Below, in pieces: positions 35,301 through 42,841 of a stretch of 64,000 nt of DNA. The notes under the pieces were generated by a model. It was given only the letters and a program-made list of their open reading frames with translations, was not told where the DNA came from and ran no database searches. Within the stretch, counting starts at the first letter, position 1; every line of letters begins with the position of its first letter. This DNA is from Pseudomonas sp. A-RE-19 (GTDB lineage Bacteria > Pseudomonadota > Gammaproteobacteria > Pseudomonadales > Pseudomonadaceae), in the NCBI RefSeq assembly GCF_019956555.1, contig NZ_JAHBDQ010000015.1, forward strand, positions 1-64,000, in the 5' to 3' direction. The position numbers and the translations under genes were made by a program.

Positions 35301-37222
35301 TCGGTAACGGCTTGCTGATGTCCGACAAGCTGCAACTGGTCGCAGCGTTCAACCACCTGCACATCTTCATCGACCCGAATCCGGAGCCTGCCAACAGCTT
35401 CGCCGAGCGTCAGCGTCTGTTCGACTTGCCACGTTCGGCCTGGTCGGATTACGACACCAGCATCATGTCCGAAGGCGGCGGGATCTTTTCGCGCAGCGCA
35501 AAAAGCATCGCGATTTCCCCGCAGATGAAAGAGCGCTTCGACATTCAGACTGACAAACTGACCCCGACCGAACTGCTGAATGCCTTGCTCAAGGCACCGG
35601 TGGATCTGCTGTGGAACGGCGGTATCGGTACCTACGTGAAAGCCAGCACCGAAAGCCACGCCGATGTCGGCGACAAGGCCAACGATGCACTGCGCGTGAA
35701 CGGCAACGAACTACGCTGCAAAGTGGTGGGCGAGGGCGGTAACCTCGGTATGACTCAGCTGGGTCGTGTCGAATTCGGCCTCAATGGCGGCGGTTCCAAC
35801 ACCGACTTCATCGACAACGCCGGTGGTGTGGATTGCTCCGACCACGAAGTGAACATCAAGATCCTGCTGAACGAAGTCGTGCACGCCGGTGACATGACCG
35901 ACAAGCAACGTAACCAGTTGCTGGCGAGCATGACCGACGAAGTCGGTAACCTGGTGCTCGGCAACAACTACAAGCAGACTCAGGCTCTGTCCCTGGCGGC
36001 TCGCCGTGCTTTGCCGCGGATCGCTGAATACAAGCGTCTGATGAACGATCTGGAAGGCCGTGGCAAGCTGGACCGCGCCATCGAGTTCCTGCCGGCTGAA
36101 GAGGCGATCAACGAGCGCGTCGCGGCGGGCCATGGCCTGACCCGTGCCGAGCTGTCGGTGCTGATCTCCTACAGCAAGATCGACCTCAAGGAAGCGCTGC
36201 TCAACTCCCTGGTGCCGGACGACGACTACCTGACCCGCGACATGGAAACTGCTTTCCCGCCGACGCTGGTCAGCAAGTTCTCCGCCGCCATGCGCCGTCA
36301 CCGTCTGAAGCGTGAAATCGTCAGCACCCAGATCGCCAACGATCTGGTGAACCACATGGGCATCACCTTCGTTCAACGACTCAAAGAGTCGACCGGCATG
36401 AGCCCGGCGAACGTGGCCGGTGCTTATGTGATCGTGCGTGACATCTTCCACCTCCCGCACTGGTTCCGTCAGATCGAAGCCCTGGATTACCAGGTGTCGG
36501 CCGACGTACAACTGGAGCTGATGGATGAGCTGATGCGTCTGGGCCGCCGTGCCACGCGCTGGTTCCTGCGCAGCCGTCGCAACGAGCAGAACGCTGCCCG
36601 TGACGTCGCGCACTTCGGTCCGCACCTGGCGGCGTTGGGCCTCAAGCTCGACGAACTGCTGGAAGGCCCGACTCGCGAAGGCTGGCAGACCCGCTATCAG
36701 GCTTACGTCGCTGCTGGCGTACCTGAGTTGCTGGCGCGTATGGTTGCAGGCACCACTCACCTGTACACCTTGCTGCCGATCATCGAAGCTTCGGATGTGA
36801 CCGGCCAGAACGCAGCGGACGTGGCCAAGGCCTACTTCGCCGTGGGCAGCGCGCTGGACATCACCTGGTACCTGCAACAGATCAGCGCTCTACCGGTTGA
36901 AAACAACTGGCAGGCCCTGGCCCGTGAAGCGTTCCGTGATGACGTCGACTGGCAACAACGTGCGATCACCATCTCGGTCCTGCAACAGGGCGACGGCACC
37001 CAGGACGTGGAAACACGCCTGGCGCTGTGGATGGAAGAGCACGAAGGCATGATCGAACGCTGGCGCGCCATGCTGGTGGAAATCCGTGCCGCCAGCGGCA
37101 CTGACTACGCCATGTATGCGGTCGCCAACCGCGAACTGCTGGACCTGGCGTTGAGCGGTCAAGCGGTGGTGCCTGCCGCTGCGACTGTCACTGCCAGCGC
37201 CGAACTGGAGCCGGCTGCCTGA
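32315..37222 (+). CDS. gdhB: NAD-specific glutamate dehydrogenase, large (180-kDa) class
   Basis: Start at the ATG giving MAFFTAASKADFQHQLQAAL, 1635 residues, close to the roughly 1620 of characterised Pseudomonas enzymes; the frame is open further upstream but GGAG precedes this ATG. The N-terminal half carries ACT-like regulatory regions; the catalytic dehydrogenase domain lies in the middle (FGNVARGGLRWSDREEDFRT, then VIVPVGAKGGFLPRRLPLGG with the substrate lysine, and GVGDMAGDVFGNGLL for NAD binding); a helical C-terminal region follows. The enzyme oxidises glutamate to 2-oxoglutarate and ammonia during growth on amino acids, and in P. aeruginosa is controlled by arginine. A strong terminator follows. 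Confidence 0.96.
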   Translation: MAFFTAASKADFQHQLQAALAQHISEQALPQVALFSEQFFGIISLDELTQRRLSDLAGCTLSAWRLLERFDHAHPQVRVYNPDYERHGWQSTHTAVEVLHHDLPFLVDSVRTELNRRGYSIHTLQTTVLSVRRGSKGELLEILPKGTQGDDILQESLMYLEIDRCANTAELNVLMKELEQVLGEVRVAVADFEPMKAKVQELIEGIDNSKFVIDTNEKYEIKSFLEWLVGNHFTFLGYEEFVVGEDQNGGHIEYDQSSFLGLTKLLRAGLTVDDLRIEDYAVNYLREPTPLSFAKAAHPSRVHRPAYPDYVSIRQIDANGKVIKECRFMGLYTSSVYGESVRVIPYIRRKVEIIEQRSGFQAKAHLGKELAQVLEVLPRDDLFQTPVDELFTTVMSIVQIQERNKIRVFLRKDPYGRFCYCLAYVPRDIYSTEVRQKIQQVLMDRLKASDCEFWTFFSESVLARVQLILRVDPKNRLDIDPVLLEKEVVQACRSWQDDYASLVVESFGEAQGTNVLADFPKGFPAGYRERFAAHSAVVDMQHLLSLSEKNPLVMSFYQPLAQVSGQRMLHCKLYHADTPLALSDVLPILENLGLRVLGEFPYRLRHNNGREFWIHDFAFTAAEGLELDIQQLNDTLQDAFVHIVRGDAENDAFNRLVLTAGLPWRDVALLRAYARYMKQIRLGFDLGYIASTLNNHTDIARELTRLFKTRFYLARKLGTDDLEDKQQRLEHAILAALDDVQVLNEDRILRRYLDLIKATLRTNFYQTDANGQNKSYFSFKFNPHQIPELPKPVPKFEIFVYSPRVEGVHLRFGNVARGGLRWSDREEDFRTEVLGLVKAQQVKNSVIVPVGAKGGFLPRRLPLGGSRDEIAAEGIACYRIFISGLLDITDNLKDGALVPPANVVRHDDDDPYLVVAADKGTATFSDIANGIAIDYGFWLGDAFASGGSAGYDHKKMGITAKGAWVGVQRHFRERGINVQEDSITVVGVGDMAGDVFGNGLLMSDKLQLVAAFNHLHIFIDPNPEPANSFAERQRLFDLPRSAWSDYDTSIMSEGGGIFSRSAKSIAISPQMKERFDIQTDKLTPTELLNALLKAPVDLLWNGGIGTYVKASTESHADVGDKANDALRVNGNELRCKVVGEGGNLGMTQLGRVEFGLNGGGSNTDFIDNAGGVDCSDHEVNIKILLNEVVHAGDMTDKQRNQLLASMTDEVGNLVLGNNYKQTQALSLAARRALPRIAEYKRLMNDLEGRGKLDRAIEFLPAEEAINERVAAGHGLTRAELSVLISYSKIDLKEALLNSLVPDDDYLTRDMETAFPPTLVSKFSAAMRRHRLKREIVSTQIANDLVNHMGITFVQRLKESTGMSPANVAGAYVIVRDIFHLPHWFRQIEALDYQVSADVQLELMDELMRLGRRATRWFLRSRRNEQNAARDVAHFGPHLAALGLKLDELLEGPTREGWQTRYQAYVAAGVPELLARMVAGTTHLYTLLPIIEASDVTGQNAADVAKAYFAVGSALDITWYLQQISALPVENNWQALAREAFRDDVDWQQRAITISVLQQGDGTQDVETRLALWMEEHEGMIERWRAMLVEIRAASGTDYAMYAVANRELLDLALSGQAVVPAAATVTASAELEPAA

Positions 37223-37238
37223 TCAGGCGTTGAATGAA

Positions 37239-37272
37239 AAAGCCCCGTCTCGAAAGAGATGGGGCTTTTTTT
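37239..37272. terminator. Rho-independent terminator of gdhB, bidirectional
   Basis: AAAAGCCCCGTCTC and GAGATGGGGCTTTT form a stem with one G-T pair around a four-base loop, with eight Ts after it on the plus strand and an A/T tract on the other side. It can end both gdhB and the convergent cupin transcript. Confidence 0.92.
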
Positions 37273-37300
37273 TGTCTGAAGGTTTTGTGGTGTCTGCTCG

Positions 37301-37392
37301 GGCCTCTTCGCGGGCAAGCCTCGCTCCTACATGGCAGGTGTCGTTCACTTGCCGCTAACCCTGTAGGAGCGAGGCTTGCCCGCGAAGAGGCC
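37301..37392. repeat. REP doublet (REPIN), GAGCGAGGCTTGCCCGCGAA class, outward orientation
   Basis: GGCCTCTTCGCGGGCAAGCC on the left and its exact complement at the right end form the palindrome; here the CTCCTACA ends point inward, the reverse of the other doublets of this class. It lies between the gdhB terminator and the cupin gene. Confidence 0.85.
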
Positions 37393-37422
37393 ATCAGCCG
37401 CACCGAGACTTTTTGACAGCGA

Positions 37423-37839
37423 TCAGTTCTCCAAAGGAATCAGCACTTTCTCATCCGGGGCCAACACCATGAACACCAGCAGCTTGGCGGGTTGGGTGGC
37501 GCTGGCGTTTTTCGAGACCAGATGTTCCGATCCGGCCGGTTCGTACCAGAACTCGCCGGCCTTGTAGGTGACCGCTTTTTCACCTTTGACTTGAGAAACA
37601 ATCTCCCCCGAAAGCACGTAAGCCATGGCCGTGCCTTGATGTTTATGGGCGATGGACGATTGGCCCGGTTGGTAATCGACTTCGATCATCAACGCTTTTT
37701 TGCCGGGTGCGTTTTTCAGCATCTGGTCCTGCAAAACGGTGACTTTTTCTGAAGGGGCTGCGGTGTCGTTGGCGAATGCCGAGGTTGAAATGCCAAGCGT
37801 CAGGGCGATGAGAGGGGCAGCAAAAAAAACGAAGCGCAT
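37423..37839 (-). CDS. Exported cupin-domain protein
   Basis: The 138-residue protein has a signal peptide (MRFVFFAAPLIALTLGISTS, then AFA) and a single cupin barrel. The metal-binding residues are recognisable: HKHQGTAMAYVLSGE for motif 1 and EFWYEPAGSEH for motif 2. Small periplasmic cupins of this kind are common in Pseudomonas and may bind metal or a small ligand; the reaction is unknown. It is a single gene, with the start codon near a 230-base gap containing REP sequences. Confidence 0.82.
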   Translation of the reverse strand: MRFVFFAAPLIALTLGISTSAFANDTAAPSEKVTVLQDQMLKNAPGKKALMIEVDYQPGQSSIAHKHQGTAMAYVLSGEIVSQVKGEKAVTYKAGEFWYEPAGSEHLVSKNASATQPAKLLVFMVLAPDEKVLIPLEN

Positions 37840-37950
37840 TCATGGTTGATTACCTGAGGTGGTGAGTTGTCAGGGGCCACAGTAAGCCGCGCTATCGGGC
37901 AATCAAACGGCCAATTTTCGGGAAGGTGAGGGGACCAATCAAGCAGGTCA

Positions 37951-38066
37951 AAATCAAAAGATCGCAGCGTTCCGCAGCTCCTACGGGGGAATTGCGTACA
38001 CCGGTGAAACATCGGGCGGACACAAATTCTGTAGGAGCTGCCGAAGGCTGCGATCTTTTGATCTTG
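37951..38066. repeat. REP doublet, GTAGGAGCTGCCGAAGGCTGCGATC class
   Basis: The left copy (AAATCAAAAGATCGCAGC, then GCAGCTCCTACG) and right copy (TGTAGGAGCTGCCGAAGG, then CGATCTTTTGATC) face outward. The outer ATCAAAAGATC/GATCTTTTGAT blocks are exact complements. The left copy carries a change in the stem (GTTCCGCAGC instead of CTTCGGCAGC). Confidence 0.85.
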
Positions 38067-38069
38067 TTT

Positions 38070-38363
38070 TTAAACGATTGGAAAACTATTGAAATCGACG
38101 GCATTGGCCAGTCGGCTGTCGATCAGGCCGATAAAGCCTTGTACTTCGGGGCAGTTGAAGTGCGATTGCATGGCCGCTTCCGATTGCCAGCGGGCGCTGA
38201 CCGTCCAGCGGGTGTCGTCCTCGGGGCAACGGTCGACCATATAGGAATCACAGCCTGGCAGTTCACGCAGGGTTTCGACAATCTTTTGCAGTTGCTTACC
38301 CAGTTCATCCGAGCGGCCGGCGGCGGCCTGCACCTTTACGGTGTTGATCACTTCGTTGGACAT
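38070..38363 (-). CDS. Antibiotic-biosynthesis-monooxygenase-fold (ABM) protein
   Basis: The 97-residue protein has the ABM dimeric ferredoxin-like fold: first strand VINTVKVQAAAGRSDELG, helix with LQKIVETLRELPGCDSYMVD, then the typical DDTRWTVSARWQSEAAMQSH followed by FNCPEVQGFI. Relatives include the YgiN-type quinol monooxygenases and small heme-degrading or substrate-binding proteins. The exact substrate cannot be told. It is a lone gene next to a REP doublet. Confidence 0.8.
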   Translation of the reverse strand: MSNEVINTVKVQAAAGRSDELGKQLQKIVETLRELPGCDSYMVDRCPEDDTRWTVSARWQSEAAMQSHFNCPEVQGFIGLIDSRLANAVDFNSFPIV

Positions 38364-38486
38364 TGCTCACACTCCTGAATCAGGCCGGACGAATCCTGCT
38401 CATTGAGGGATAACGCCCATTCAGGATAGGCCTGCCCCCCCAGGCCGCCAATAGCCAATCGCCGGATAAAGCCACAGACCAATCCG

Positions 38487-39920
38487 TCAGCTGACCTGCT
38501 GCAAAATGTCCCGCAAACGGTCCAGGGCGATGTCGATGTCCAGGGTTTCGATCGCGCCGAATCCCAGGAAAAGCCCGGCCCGCGGCGCTTGCTGGTAAAA
38601 AAAGCTGTCCAGGGCATAGAGCCCCACTTCGACTTTTTTGGCCAGTTCGATCACCAATGGAATATCGACCGGCACCTTACACAGCACCGCCATGTGGAAC
38701 CCGGCCGTGGTCGGGACTGCTTCAAACCACGGCGAAAGGTCACCCGCCATGCGCGCCAGGATCCGCTCACGGCGCCCGGCGTAAATCGTATGGCAGCGCC
38801 GGATGTGCTTGAGCAGGCAGCCCTCGGCGATGAACTTGGCCAGCGCCCATTGGGGCAGGGTGGAGGTATGCAGGTCGGTGAGCTGCTTGGCGCGGATCAC
38901 TGCTTCGAGAATGGCCGGCGGCAAAATCGCATACCCCAGCCGCAGTTCCGGCAACAGGGTCTTCGAGAAGGTGCCGACGTAGGCGACGATGCCGCGCTCA
39001 TCCAGGCTTTGCAGCGAGTCGGTGGGCCGGCCTTCGTAGCGGAATTCGCTGTCGTAGTCGTCCTCGATGATGATCGCCCCCAGCTCATATGCCCTGGCGA
39101 GCAGGGCTTCCCGGCGGGGCTGGCTCATTGGCATGCCCAGCGGGAACTGGTGGGACGGGGTGACGTAAATCAGCCGGGTGCCATCGGGAATGAGCTCCAC
39201 TTGAATGCCTTGCGCGTCCACCGGCACGCCGACCACTGTCGCGCCGTGAGTCCCGAACAGCAGGCGTGCCGGCGGGTAACCGGGGTCTTCCATGGCGACG
39301 AGGCTGCCCGGTTGGGTCAGCACCCGGGAAATCAGGTCCAGCGCCTGCTGCGCGCCGTTGCACACCACCACGTCTTCGTCCTGACAATTGACCCCGCGCG
39401 AAAACGCGATGTGCTGTGCGATTGCATTGCGCAGCGCCGGCAGGCCTTCGGGCAGGCTATAGAAACCTTTGGAACCGGCAATTTGACGCAAGGCATGGGA
39501 GGTGCAGCGGCGCCAATCGTCCTGTGGAAACTGGCCTTTGCTGGTGGCGCCACCGATGAAATCGTAACGCAACGAGCCTTCCAGCGTCGGGTGGCGCAAG
39601 AATGTTGGCAGGTTGCGCCAGCGTTCGATGACTTCAAAGCTGGCCAGCTCCGAATGGCTTTGCTTGCGGACGATTTTCGCTGCCCGGGCATTGACGTAAG
39701 TGCCTTTGCCGATCACCCCGGTGAGGAAGTTCTCGTAGGTCAGTTGCGCATACGTGTCGGAAATGGTCTTGCGCGAAATCCCCAGTTGCTCGGCCAGCAA
39801 GCGGCTCGGCGGCAACTGCGCTCCGGCAGCCAGACGGCCGGACTCAATGGCGTCGCGCAGTTGCCGGTACAACTGGCCTGCCAGGTCCTTGCGGCCGTTG
39901 ATGACAACATGAAGTTCCAT
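38487..39920 (-). CDS. MocR-family (GntR plus aminotransferase) transcriptional regulator
   Basis: The 477-residue protein has an N-terminal GntR winged helix (RQLRDAIESGRLAAGAQLPP, then SRLLAEQLGISRKTISDTYA) joined to a fold-type-I aminotransferase domain. The PLP lysine is in GTFSKTLLPELRLGY near residue 317, with YDSEFRYEGRP and the VTPSHQFPLGMPMS segment as expected. MocR proteins use PLP or amino-acid adducts as effectors. It is divergent from the AhpD-like gene at 40126, which is the most likely target. A pair GGTCCA/TGGACC at 40036-40064 in the shared region is a candidate site. Confidence 0.92.
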   Translation of the reverse strand: MELHVVINGRKDLAGQLYRQLRDAIESGRLAAGAQLPPSRLLAEQLGISRKTISDTYAQLTYENFLTGVIGKGTYVNARAAKIVRKQSHSELASFEVIERWRNLPTFLRHPTLEGSLRYDFIGGATSKGQFPQDDWRRCTSHALRQIAGSKGFYSLPEGLPALRNAIAQHIAFSRGVNCQDEDVVVCNGAQQALDLISRVLTQPGSLVAMEDPGYPPARLLFGTHGATVVGVPVDAQGIQVELIPDGTRLIYVTPSHQFPLGMPMSQPRREALLARAYELGAIIIEDDYDSEFRYEGRPTDSLQSLDERGIVAYVGTFSKTLLPELRLGYAILPPAILEAVIRAKQLTDLHTSTLPQWALAKFIAEGCLLKHIRRCHTIYAGRRERILARMAGDLSPWFEAVPTTAGFHMAVLCKVPVDIPLVIELAKKVEVGLYALDSFFYQQAPRAGLFLGFGAIETLDIDIALDRLRDILQQVS

Positions 39921-40125
39921 ACCGGCGGGGCTCCTGGGGCGGTTGAGGCGACTGTGCGTCGCGCCAGATTACCCGCATGAACCGCTGCGTAGAAGTTGCG
40001 TGGATGAAAAGCCATCAATTGGCCTTCTGCCGGGCGGTCCATGGTTTTTTCGATGAATTGGACCTGTGATGCCCATGGGCCAGCCTCTACCTTGGAGTCA
40101 CCTATCCGCTCCATGAGGTCGCCCC
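39921..40125. promoter_or_regulatory. Shared promoter region of the MocR regulator and the AhpD-like gene
   Basis: The 205-base divergent spacer contains GGTCCA at 40036-40041 and its complement TGGACC at 40059-40064, and the related AATTGGCCTT (40017) and AATTGGACCT (40056) in direct orientation. Such paired half-sites are typical of MocR targets. Which of them is used cannot be decided by eye. Confidence 0.4.
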
Positions 40126-40566
40126 ATGAACTCCCGCCTGGATTACTACAGCGCATCACCCAAAGCGATGAAAGCCATGATCGCCATGGAGGCCTTGACC
40201 CGCGACCTGAGCATCGAACCGGCCTTGCTGAACCTGATCAGAATCCGCGCCTCGCAGCTCAATGGCTGCGCCTTCTGCACTGATATGCACTCGGTGGACG
40301 CGCGCCGCTTCGGTGAGACCGATCGCCGGCTGTACGCAATCGTGGTCTGGCGCGACAGCAGCTGCTTCAACCCTCGGGAGCGGGCCGCCCTGGCCTGGAC
40401 CGAAGCGGTAACCCTGCTCTCGGAAAGCCACGTGCCAGACGACGTTTATGTCCTGGCCCGGGAGCAGTTCAGCGAAGGTGAACTGGTCGACCTGACAATG
40501 GCCGTCAGCACCATCAACAGCTGGAATCGCCTGGCGGTGAGCTTTCGGCAAACGCCCAGCGGTTGA
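40126..40566 (+). CDS. AhpD-like carboxymuconolactone-decarboxylase-family protein
   Basis: The 146-residue helical protein carries the AhpD-type redox centre C48-x2-C51-x3-H55 (GCAFCTDMHS), with the preceding LLNLIRIRASQLNG of the family. Members act as peroxidase or disulfide-reductase-like proteins and as CMD-fold enzymes. Divergence from a MocR regulator is a widespread arrangement for this family and suggests induction by an amino acid, vitamin B6 compound or oxidant. The physiological substrate is unknown. Confidence 0.88.
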   Translation: MNSRLDYYSASPKAMKAMIAMEALTRDLSIEPALLNLIRIRASQLNGCAFCTDMHSVDARRFGETDRRLYAIVVWRDSSCFNPRERAALAWTEAVTLLSESHVPDDVYVLAREQFSEGELVDLTMAVSTINSWNRLAVSFRQTPSG

Positions 40567-40650
40567 TTCAATTTTTGCCCGATTGTCACATCAGGTTCAT
40601 GAACAGCCAGCAGGATAAACGCTCAAGGACAGATCGACAGGGAGTCATCA

Positions 40651-41631
40651 ATGTCATTCATGGAATCTACCTCGCGCCAGGGGATGGCCAAGTACCGCTG
40701 GCCCGTAGAACAACGCGAATCCCTGCACTCGCGGGTAGCCGGCATCGATCCGGTGCTGGTGCAGTCTTTCAGCGTCAGTGCCCGTTGCGGTTGTTTCATG
40801 CAAGCGGCCCGCAGCCTTAATATCAAGTCGACCCAGTTGCGTAAACAATTGGCGCAACTTGAAGCGCAATTGCAGTGTTCGCTGTTCAGCCATTCGGGCA
40901 ATGGCTTCGCCCTCAGTCGTGACGGCTTGCAGCTTCAGGCGCAGCTGATGGCCCTGGCCCGTGAACGCGACTTGCCCGTGATCGAACAGCCCCTGATTCG
41001 CCTGGCCGTGGCCGAATCGATCCTGCACGATATCCTCGGCCGCGATCTGGTTTCGCTGCTGCGACGCAATGCCAGTGTGCGCCTGGACATCATTTCCCTG
41101 GACAGCGAACTGGCGCTGCGAGCAATCAGCGCCGATGTGGTGGTGTGGCTGGCCGGCACCGATTCGCCATTGCCAGGCCCCAGTTTCGCCATCAGTGAGC
41201 CCCAGCGTCTGGCACGGCTGGACTATCTGCCGCACATCGCCAAACGGTATTCACGGGTCGCGGCGCGGCCGGACAGCGTGGGAGACCTGGCTGATTTCAT
41301 GCTGGTGCAATGGCAGCACGACCGCCATGTCGCCTCCCTTGGGCCGTGGAACAGTCTGGTCGAGCAGCGCCTGGCAGGGGTGGTGCAGTTGCATTCCTAT
41401 GAGCTGATGCTGGAGATGATCCGTTGCAGCGCCTGCATCGGTTTGCTGCCGCACTACATGAGCCAGTTCGACCGGGGATTGGTGGCATTGCCCGGGCTCT
41501 TCAAGCAACCGATGCAACGCCAGGTGTGGATGGCGGTCAATGCCGACTCCCGGAATGAGGCCGAGGTGCAGGGGATCGTCGAGTTGATCCACAACACCTT
41601 CAATGAGCGGCGGGAGTGGTTTGAAGGGTAA
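40651..41631 (+). CDS. LysR-family transcriptional regulator
   Basis: The 326-residue protein has a LysR-type helix-turn-helix (ARCGCFMQAARSLNIKSTQL, then RKQLAQLEAQLQCSLF) placed later than usual because of an about 35-residue N-terminal extension, and a substrate-binding C-terminal domain with SYELMLEMIRCSACIGLLPH. The extension could be an annotation artefact: an internal Met at position 12 is possible, but the start used has GGGAG upstream. The target is unknown; no divergent partner is present. Confidence 0.85.
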   Translation: MSFMESTSRQGMAKYRWPVEQRESLHSRVAGIDPVLVQSFSVSARCGCFMQAARSLNIKSTQLRKQLAQLEAQLQCSLFSHSGNGFALSRDGLQLQAQLMALARERDLPVIEQPLIRLAVAESILHDILGRDLVSLLRRNASVRLDIISLDSELALRAISADVVVWLAGTDSPLPGPSFAISEPQRLARLDYLPHIAKRYSRVAARPDSVGDLADFMLVQWQHDRHVASLGPWNSLVEQRLAGVVQLHSYELMLEMIRCSACIGLLPHYMSQFDRGLVALPGLFKQPMQRQVWMAVNADSRNEAEVQGIVELIHNTFNERREWFEG

Positions 41632-41643
41632 CCACTGCTCAAA

Positions 41644-41734
41644 CGTGGAAGCGAGCCTGTTCGCGATGGGGCCATCACATTCGACATCGATGTCGACTGT
41701 ACAGGTCGCCTTCACGAGCAAGCCTGTTCGCACG
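41644..41734. repeat. Decayed REP doublet
   Basis: ACGTGGAAGCGAGCCTGTTC and the facing CGAGCAAGCCTGTTCGCACG are recognisable but mutated relatives of the GAGCGAGCCTGCTCGCGA class. Several stem positions no longer pair, so the element is probably inactive. Confidence 0.6.
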
Positions 41735-41757
41735 CTCTGCGTAGAGCATGGGCACGA

Positions 41758-41907
41758 TCAATCTCTTTGGCTATGCCCTTGGATATCGGCCGGTGCGGCG
41801 GTGGAGGCAGGCGGCGCTGCATGACTGTGCAGCGTCTGGGCACCGACACCACAACTGGCGAAAAGCGCCATCAGGCTGAATGCTGCGGCGCGAAGCAAAC
41901 CTTTCAT
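41758..41907 (-). CDS. Tiny putative lipoprotein (49 aa)
   Basis: The ATG has GAGGAA about seven bases upstream. The peptide MKGLLRAAAFSLMALFASCG has a basic start, a hydrophobic core and a lipobox-like LFASC with Cys19; the remaining 30 residues (VGAQTLHSHAAPPASTAAPA, then DIQGHSQRD) are Ala/Pro-rich and unstructured. This is the pattern of a small outer-membrane lipoprotein. No family is recognised. It stands alone between a REP remnant and the GNAT gene. Confidence 0.6.
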   Translation of the reverse strand: MKGLLRAAAFSLMALFASCGVGAQTLHSHAAPPASTAAPADIQGHSQRD

Positions 41908-42052
41908 AGAAATTTCCTCATTTTCCGAAGGTGACATTCAGTCCAGCCAATAACGTCGCTTCTCAAGTCGAAAGTCCAGGTGGCGGTGCACGACTCGGTG
42001 CTGGATGGTCGATTGGTATGCTTTTCACTCTAGCAGGTGGTTGGCGCTGCGC

Positions 42053-42100
42053 TTCGCAGCCTTCGGCAGCGCCTGCAGAGGCTGCGATCTTTTGATTTTC
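42053..42100. repeat. Decayed REP pair, GGCTGCGATCTTTTGAT class
   Basis: GCGCTTCGCAGCCTTCGGCAGCG and the following AGGCTGCGATCTTTTGAT are parts of the GTAGGAGCTGCCGAAGGCTGCGATC family lying close together in a damaged arrangement. The rest of the 41908-42186 gap shows nothing further that I can name. Confidence 0.55.
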
Positions 42101-42186
42101 CCTGGAGGAGGGACAAGCCTCCTCGCCACATGGGATTGCACCGTTATAGAGTAAGCAGCCATGCACGCATCAAGGACGAAACATTC

Positions 42187-42711
42187 ATGCCCGCCGACTC
42201 CGTCATTACACTCGAACGCTTCAACGAATCCCACATCGAGGGCGTCACCGCGCTCTACAACGACCCGGCCGTGGCCCGCCAGGTGCTGCAAATGCCGTTT
42301 CAGTCCACCGAGGTCTGGCGCCAACGCCTGATGGCGGACAACGAGCGGGCTGTGAAACTGGTGGCGCTGCATCAGGGATCGGTCATTGGCAACATTGGCC
42401 TTGAGCAGTTCTCGCGAATCCGCCGCAGCCATGCCGGCAGCCTTGGCATGGGTGTCGCTGTTGCATGGCAGGGCAAGGGCGTCGGTTCGAAACTACTGGC
42501 GGCGGTGCTCGACGTCGCCGACAACTGGATGAACCTGCAACGGGTCGAACTTTCGGTGTACGCCGACAACGAAGCGGCCATTGGTCTGTACCAGAAATTC
42601 GGCTTCGAGACCGAAGGCCTGTTTCGCGATTACGCGGTGCGTGACGGTCGACTGGTCGATACCCTGAGCATGGCGCGCCTGCGTCGTACGCTCGAGGCCC
42701 AATGCCGGTAA
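42187..42711 (+). CDS. GNAT-family N-acetyltransferase
   Basis: The start giving MPADSVITLERFNESHIEGV yields 174 residues. The GNAT fold is clear: acetyl-CoA-binding motif A in LGMGVAVAWQGKGVGSKLLA (Q/RxxGxG/A), then VELSVYADNEAAIGLYQKFG with the late tyrosine, and FETEGLFRDYAVRDGRLVDT at the end. The last features resemble YhhY/RimJ-like enzymes acting on amino groups of amino acids or small compounds. The stop codon is inside the outer arm of an extended REP palindrome (ATGCCGGTAAG), so the C terminus was probably set by that element. Confidence 0.88.
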   Translation: MPADSVITLERFNESHIEGVTALYNDPAVARQVLQMPFQSTEVWRQRLMADNERAVKLVALHQGSVIGNIGLEQFSRIRRSHAGSLGMGVAVAWQGKGVGSKLLAAVLDVADNWMNLQRVELSVYADNEAAIGLYQKFGFETEGLFRDYAVRDGRLVDTLSMARLRRTLEAQCR

Positions 42712-42738
42712 GTGAAGAAATTTGAGCGACGAATATCC

Positions 42739-42829
42739 TGTGGGAGCGAGGCTTGCCCGCGAAGAACGCAACGCGGTTTTTCAGGTATTACGCGTCATCG
42801 TTCTTCGCGGGCAAGCCTCGCTCCTACAG
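42739..42829. repeat. REP doublet (REPIN), GAGCGAGGCTTGCCCGCGAA class, related to the copy at 61.5 kb
   Basis: TGTGGGAGCGAGGCTTGCCC faces the complement ending GCCTCGCTCCTACA. The loop is the reverse complement of the loop at 61503-61596 over about 30 bases, so the two are the same element in opposite orientation. An outer ATGCCGGTAAG block lies at 42702-42712. Confidence 0.88.
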
Positions 42830-42841
42830 GTTCTGCGCGAG

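Noticed and set aside
32285..35659. Minus-strand open frame of 1124 codons opposite gdhB
   Set aside because: The plus strand encodes a certain NAD-glutamate dehydrogenase; the opposite product is a compositional shadow of GC-rich codons.
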